Shown piece by piece: positions 5,237 through 8,148 of a stretch of DNA of 8,148 nt; the stretch's first letter is position 1, and each line of letters begins with the position of its first letter. Origin of the DNA: Helicobacteraceae bacterium (GTDB lineage: Bacteria; Campylobacterota; Campylobacteria; Campylobacterales; Sulfurimonadaceae). The notes under the pieces were generated by a model. It saw only the letters and a list, made by a program, of their open reading frames with translations. It was not told the DNA's origin and did no database searches. Location of the stretch: contig JALWKG010000016.1 in NCBI GenBank assembly GCA_027081565.1, forward strand, positions 1 to 8,148, in the 5' to 3' direction. Position numbers and translations under genes: made by a program.

Positions 5237-6163
5237 CTAAACGGATGTTTTCAGATCTTTTGGGTAAACACCATAGGTTTTAAAAAAGATAGCACTGAAG
5301 TGCCCCTGATGTTTATAACCGACCTCTGTTGCTATCTCTTTGACACTAAGAAACTTTTCTCGAAGCAGCAAGTTCGCTTTTTCCAGACGAAGTTTTTGAA
5401 CATATCCGTAAATCGTTGTTTTATGGACTTTTTTAAAATACTTTTTGAGTTTAAAATCATTGGTAGCACAGAGATGTGCAAGTTCTTTAATGGTTGGCGG
5501 GGTCTTATAGTTCTGTAAAATAATCTGTTTTGCATGACTTGCGATCTCTATCTCTTCTGAAGTAAATGCATTTTCATCAATATGTTCCAAAAGAGAAAAC
5601 CGGTGTATCATATATTCAATAGCACGATGTTCACTGATAATACTGTTCATCTTCTCACTGTCTTTTGCATAAACGATCTTATCTATAAGGTAAAGGCTCA
5701 AGGCATCTGTCGGTGTCTCATTTACAAGTTCAAGATGTACCTCTCCCTGCAGCTTTTGGTACAAGAAGTTTATAGGTTCATACGCATTATCACTCAGGTA
5801 TCTTTTTATAAAAAAGTCTGCGACAAAAAGTATAAAGACCTCTGTCCTTTTTGACTTCTCGATCGTGATCTTCAGGTCTTGCCGCGACGAGGCAAAAAGA
5901 TAGGTATTATTTTCATGCAGTGTCACTATATTAGTATCTGTTTTATCCTCTATCTGGCACCTGCCCTGACGCACCGCAACAATAAAGTTCATCCTGTCCA
6001 GGTTTTTCACCTCAATGACTTTGTCCTCATCCAATGAGAGTGCCACATCAAAAAAGACCAGACCATTGGAGATGTCAACACGTGTAACATGTTCATCTTT
6101 TTTCTTAAACAGCTCTCTGACCTTGTAACGCCTATCGGTAATATTAAAAAAGAAACTATTCAT
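5237..6163 (-). CDS. AraC-family transcriptional regulator
   Basis: This 308-residue regulator has a C-terminal AraC-type double helix-turn-helix at about 210-306. The first HTH lies around T224-I-K-E-L-A-H-L-C...L239-K-K-Y-F-K, and the second around S273-V-K-E-I-A-T-E-V-G-Y-K-H-Q-G-H-F-S-A-I-F-F, followed by the family-typical Y-G-V-Y-P-K-D-L. The N-terminal 200 residues, the presumed effector-binding part, are mostly beta-strand-like to about 115 and then helical. They show no motif that names a ligand; the overall design is like PchR-type regulators. The start codon overlaps the dehydrogenase stop by 8 bases (ATGAATAG) with only a weak AGG upstream, so it is co-translated with that gene. 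It probably controls the dehydrogenase operon, itself or neighbouring genes, but no target is shown by the sequence. Confidence 0.9.
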   Translation of the reverse strand: MNSFFFNITDRRYKVRELFKKKDEHVTRVDISNGLVFFDVALSLDEDKVIEVKNLDRMNFIVAVRQGRCQIEDKTDTNIVTLHENNTYLFASSRQDLKITIEKSKRTEVFILFVADFFIKRYLSDNAYEPINFLYQKLQGEVHLELVNETPTDALSLYLIDKIVYAKDSEKMNSIISEHRAIEYMIHRFSLLEHIDENAFTSEEIEIASHAKQIILQNYKTPPTIKELAHLCATNDFKLKKYFKKVHKTTIYGYVQKLRLEKANLLLREKFLSVKEIATEVGYKHQGHFSAIFFKTYGVYPKDLKTSV

Positions 6164-6977
6164 TTAACCTGTAATACTCTCTCACTCTTCGCTCAAAATC
6201 TTCATCACTCAACTCTCGTCGCATAGGGATGAATTGTCGTGCTTTATCTCCCACGGTCTCGCGTGCAAGAGCGCCTTCGTCTTCTATCATCTTGATCATA
6301 AGTTCAGCAGCCTCACTCGCATCATTTCCTTCATTTATCTGTTCAACGATATTGGGAGCGAGATTGGAGACCAGATGGGCATACGGAGAAGCTTCATCAA
6401 AAGTAGCAGCGTTTGTAACAAGATTGTCTTTGGCAAAGTTGGTACTGAAAAAGCCCGGCATGATAGAGTGGACTCTGATGTTAAAATCTTTCAATTCATA
6501 TCGAAGCGAGTCTGTTATACCTTCGACTGCATACTTGCTTGCGTTGTAAAAGGTCAAGAGAGGAAGTCCGATCTTTCCAAGAAATGAGCTGACGTTGATG
6601 ATGACACCGGAGTTATTCTCTCGCATCAGAGGAATAACCTCTTTGCATACACGGAACACACCAAAGACATTGACGTTAAACTGGTTAAACATCTCCTCCT
6701 CACTCACATCTTCCACTGTAGAGACCAGCCCATAACCGGCATTGTTCACCAAGACATCTATCCTGCCCTGCTCTTTATATATATTTTTTACGGCACTCTC
6801 AATACTTTTGTTATCTGTAATATCAAGTTGTATAACGTGCAGGTTTTTAGTATCTGTGTCAAATTTTTCAGGTGTTCGTGTCCCGGCATAGACGATATAG
6901 CCTCTCTCTGTCAACAATAGCGTAGATGCTTTTCCGATACCAGAACTGGCACCGGTGATGAGAACAACCTGAGACAT
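6156..6977 (-). CDS. Short-chain dehydrogenase/reductase (classical SDR)
   Basis: This 273-residue cytoplasmic NAD(P)-dependent oxidoreductase shows all classical SDR landmarks. These are the cofactor loop T8-G-A-S-S-G-I-G15, D52 in the L-D-I-T motif, N78-N-A-G81, N128-V-S-S131 with the catalytic serine, Y144-N-A-S-K148 as the catalytic YxxxK, and P174-G after strand six. T33-R34 after the second strand suggests a preference for NADP(H), as an inference. Residues 175-270 form the substrate lid and are too variable to name a substrate. The ribosome site AAAGGA lies about 7 bases before the ATG. It is the first gene of a unit with the AraC regulator and is preceded by a CRP/FNR-like site and a -10 hexamer. 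Confidence 0.92.
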   Translation of the reverse strand: MSQVVLITGASSGIGKASTLLLTERGYIVYAGTRTPEKFDTDTKNLHVIQLDITDNKSIESAVKNIYKEQGRIDVLVNNAGYGLVSTVEDVSEEEMFNQFNVNVFGVFRVCKEVIPLMRENNSGVIINVSSFLGKIGLPLLTFYNASKYAVEGITDSLRYELKDFNIRVHSIMPGFFSTNFAKDNLVTNAATFDEASPYAHLVSNLAPNIVEQINEGNDASEAAELMIKMIEDEGALARETVGDKARQFIPMRRELSDEDFERRVREYYRLNE

Positions 6978-7007
6978 ATTTATTCCTTTCTTTAATTACT
7001 TCATCTT

Positions 7008-7013
7008 ATTTTA
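7008..7013 (-). promoter_or_regulatory. -10 hexamer TAAAAT of the SDR/AraC unit
   Basis: The minus strand reads TAAAAT, five of six consensus bases, with a predicted start near 7001 and a short leader of about 24 bases. Its first base is exactly 29.5 bases from the centre of the palindrome at 7036-7050, the spacing expected of a class II CRP/FNR-activated promoter. Confidence 0.5.
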
Positions 7014-7035
7014 GAAGAAATTTACTACAGTTTCT

Positions 7036-7050
7036 ATGACACGTGTCAAG
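7036..7050. promoter_or_regulatory. CRP/FNR-like palindromic site 2 (ATGACACGTGTCAAG)
   Basis: The core TGACACGTGTCA is a perfect 12-base palindrome of the form TGAC-N4-GTCA. With the SDR promoter's -10 at 7008-7013 it would centre at -41.5. It matches the elements at 3210 and 7161 at 11 of 15 invariant positions. Confidence 0.6.
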
Positions 7051-7067
7051 AATAACTACCTATAGTC

Positions 7068-7127
7068 TCACACCTGTATAGTTTACTTACTTACTGGTTA
7101 GATTCTAAGTATAGAAAAATCACACCT
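7068..7127 (+). repeat. Direct repeat TCACACCT, two copies 52 bases apart
   Basis: TCACACCT occurs at 7068-7075 and 7120-7127 in the 253-base gap between the SDR and TrpD2-like genes. The offset of 52 bases is close to five helical turns, so both copies face the same side of the DNA. The first copy is flanked by TATAGT on both sides (7061-7066 and 7077-7082), and a (TTAC)x3 run lies at 7082-7093. AraC-type proteins often bind direct repeats, so this may be an operator; chance is also possible. Confidence 0.3.
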
Positions 7128-7160
7128 TTTTTTATACATAAGAGTATGACAGGTTGGTTC

Positions 7161-7175
7161 ATGACATAAGTCAAG
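7161..7175. promoter_or_regulatory. CRP/FNR-like palindromic site 3 (ATGACATAAGTCAAG)
   Basis: TGAC-ATAA-GTCA is a perfect inverted repeat in its arms, with the same flanks as site 2. An isolated half-site ATGAC lies at 7146-7150. In the plus direction the centre is 30.5 bases before the weak -10 hexamer TACACT, so it could activate the TrpD2-like gene. Confidence 0.55.
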
Positions 7176-7197
7176 CCCTTGATTATCACTATTTCGT

Positions 7198-7203
7198 TAC
7201 ACT
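7198..7203 (+). promoter_or_regulatory. Weak -10 hexamer TACACT for the TrpD2-like gene
   Basis: TACACT keeps the key T1, A2 and T6 of TATAAT (four of six matches). A start near 7210 would give a leader of about 20 bases containing AAAGAG. A second candidate, TACTAT at 7211-7216, is too close to the ATG for a normal leader. The poor hexamer is consistent with a promoter that needs an activator. Confidence 0.35.
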
Positions 7204-7230
7204 CAGCCAATACTATTTTAAAGAGACACT

Positions 7231-8127
7231 ATGGACTTTCACACCTACATACATGCCGTCGGTACCGGCCCTAAAAGCAACCGAGACCTCACCCTTGCAG
7301 AGGCTCAAGACATGATGACGCAGATGCTTGAGCAGTCTGTCCATCCTGAGCAGATTGCTGCTTTTTTACTGGGTTGGCGACTCAAGCCTGAGACAAAAGA
7401 TGAGTTTATGGGGGCCATCCATGCCTGTGATGCCAAGATGCAGCATAAAAAGATAGAAAACTCCATAGAACTGGGCTACCCTTTTGACGGCAAAGCTAAA
7501 AACCCCTACATCTTTCCGCTCATCGCCAAAGAGTTGCAAAAGAGCGACCTTAACCTTGTGCTTACCGGAGATGAGCTGCTCCCAGCCAAAAACGGTATCA
7601 CCATCAAAGACATTGCCACAGCACTCAAGCTTGATGGGAACATCCACTACTTTGACCGTAAAAAATGGTTTCCAGAGCTTCATGAACTCACGACCATCCG
7701 CCAGAGACTGGGGCTGAGAACAGGTCTGACGACCATAGAGAAACTGCCCCGCATCGCCGAGAGCGATTACGCCATTACCGGTGTCTTTCACAAGCCTTAT
7801 GTCAAAAAGTATGTTGACATCTTCGGGGACCGTTACAAACGTTTTGCACTTATACAGGGTAATGAAGGAACACCGGAGCTTTTCAGCAAAGGGCGTCTGT
7901 GGATCGCCAAAGAGGGTGAAGTCGAAGAGTTCATCATCGACCCCGAGCATTACGGCATACACTACAACAAGTCATGGGACGACATCACCCTTGAAGACTC
8001 TCTTCAAAAACTGACAGAGCCCTCCAACGAGTACCTAAAACTGGCCAAACTCAACGCTGCCGTCTATCTCTTTGTAGCCGAAAAGGCCGGGAGTGTTGAC
8101 GATGCTTTTGCCATGTTGAATGGATAA
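7231..8127 (+). CDS. TrpD2/YbiB-like glycosyltransferase-3 family protein
   Basis: This 298-residue cytoplasmic protein is distantly related to anthranilate phosphoribosyltransferase TrpD. Residues 1-70 resemble the helical N-terminal domain (L-T-x-A-E-A...Q-I-A-A-F-L-L-G-W-R-L-K). Residues 153-214 keep the TrpD-like block I-R-Q-R-L-G-L-R-T, then I-T-G-V and A-L-I-Q-G-N-E-G. The PRPP-binding G-T-G-G-D loop is not kept (Y83-P-F-D-G-K-A-K in its place), and the K-H-G-N-R segment is replaced by L-T-G-D-E-L-L-P-A-K. It therefore probably does not make tryptophan precursors. E. coli YbiB, of this TrpD2 group, binds nucleic acid, which gives one possible role. It starts at ATG with AAAGAG upstream, behind a CRP/FNR-like site, and its stop overlaps a possible next gene by 8 bases. 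Confidence 0.8.
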   Translation: MDFHTYIHAVGTGPKSNRDLTLAEAQDMMTQMLEQSVHPEQIAAFLLGWRLKPETKDEFMGAIHACDAKMQHKKIENSIELGYPFDGKAKNPYIFPLIAKELQKSDLNLVLTGDELLPAKNGITIKDIATALKLDGNIHYFDRKKWFPELHELTTIRQRLGLRTGLTTIEKLPRIAESDYAITGVFHKPYVKKYVDIFGDRYKRFALIQGNEGTPELFSKGRLWIAKEGEVEEFIIDPEHYGIHYNKSWDDITLEDSLQKLTEPSNEYLKLAKLNAAVYLFVAEKAGSVDDAFAMLNG

Positions 8128-8148
8128 GTTCTCCAACCACATCAGAAA
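8120..8148 (+). CDS. Possible start of a downstream gene, cut by the window edge
   Basis: ATG at 8120 opens a frame (M-D-K-F-S-N-H-I-R...) that stays open to the window end. It overlaps the TrpD2-like stop as ATGGATAA, the same 8-base ATG-NN-TAR overlap seen at nirJ/nirF and SDR/AraC. Nine residues are too few to name a product, and no clear ribosome site precedes it. Confidence 0.35.

Noticed and set aside
7366..7962. 198-codon open frame on the minus strand inside the TrpD2-like gene
   Set aside because: It lies wholly opposite a well-supported gene with its own ribosome site; the product has no recognisable motif and looks like a codon-bias shadow.
7231..8127. Anthranilate phosphoribosyltransferase trpD of tryptophan synthesis
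   Set aside because: The GTGGD and KHGN motifs needed for PRPP binding are missing and no other trp gene is nearby.

Overview
The window reads as a chromosomal segment of a denitrifying member of the Campylobacterota (Epsilonproteobacteria), of the Sulfurimonas or Sulfurovum kind. This rests on moderate-to-low GC, tightly packed short operons with overlapping starts and stops, a periplasmic diheme cytochrome c peroxidase, and heme d1 biosynthesis genes. The genus is an inference; no rRNA or other phylogenetic marker is present.

Layout. (1) Positions 2-2119 (+): the end of a heme d1 operon, with the SPASM C-terminus of a NirJ-type radical SAM protein, nirF, and a uroporphyrinogen-III C-methyltransferase (nirE/cobA). 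The genes overlap by 8 and 1 bases. They serve the d1 heme of cytochrome cd1 nitrite reductase NirS, which lies outside the window. (2) 2232-3137 (-): a two-gene unit of a 67-residue membrane protein and a secreted Sel1-repeat protein. (3) 3238-3609 (+): a small lipoprotein, divergent from unit 2. (4) 3627-5086 (-): diheme cytochrome c peroxidase followed, with an ATGA overlap, by a secreted thioredoxin-fold protein. (5) 5237-6977 (-): a short-chain dehydrogenase and an AraC-family regulator, overlapping by 8 bases. (6) 7231-8127 (+): a TrpD2/YbiB-like protein of the glycosyltransferase-3 family, probably followed by another gene that starts inside its stop region and leaves the window.

The most notable signal is regulatory. 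Three intergenic regions each carry a near-identical 15-base element, ATGACA-N3-RTCAAG, which is an imperfect palindrome of the CRP/FNR type. In each case a plausible -10 hexamer lies 28.5 to 30.5 bases from the element's centre, the geometry of a class II (about -41.5) activator site. They front the membrane protein/Sel1 unit, the dehydrogenase/AraC unit and the TrpD2-like gene. This suggests that a CRP/FNR-family factor, perhaps sensing oxygen or nitrogen oxides, ties these otherwise unrelated genes together beside the denitrification genes. The peroxidase promoter lacks the element but has its own inverted repeats.

I found no mobile element, CRISPR array, tRNA, rRNA or convincing intrinsic terminator. 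No gene-free stretch exceeds 300 bases; the longest is 6978-7230. I do not see an entirely new multi-gene system. The candidates for new biology are the shared regulatory element, the TrpD2-like protein with a degenerate PRPP site, and the two uncharacterised small envelope proteins.
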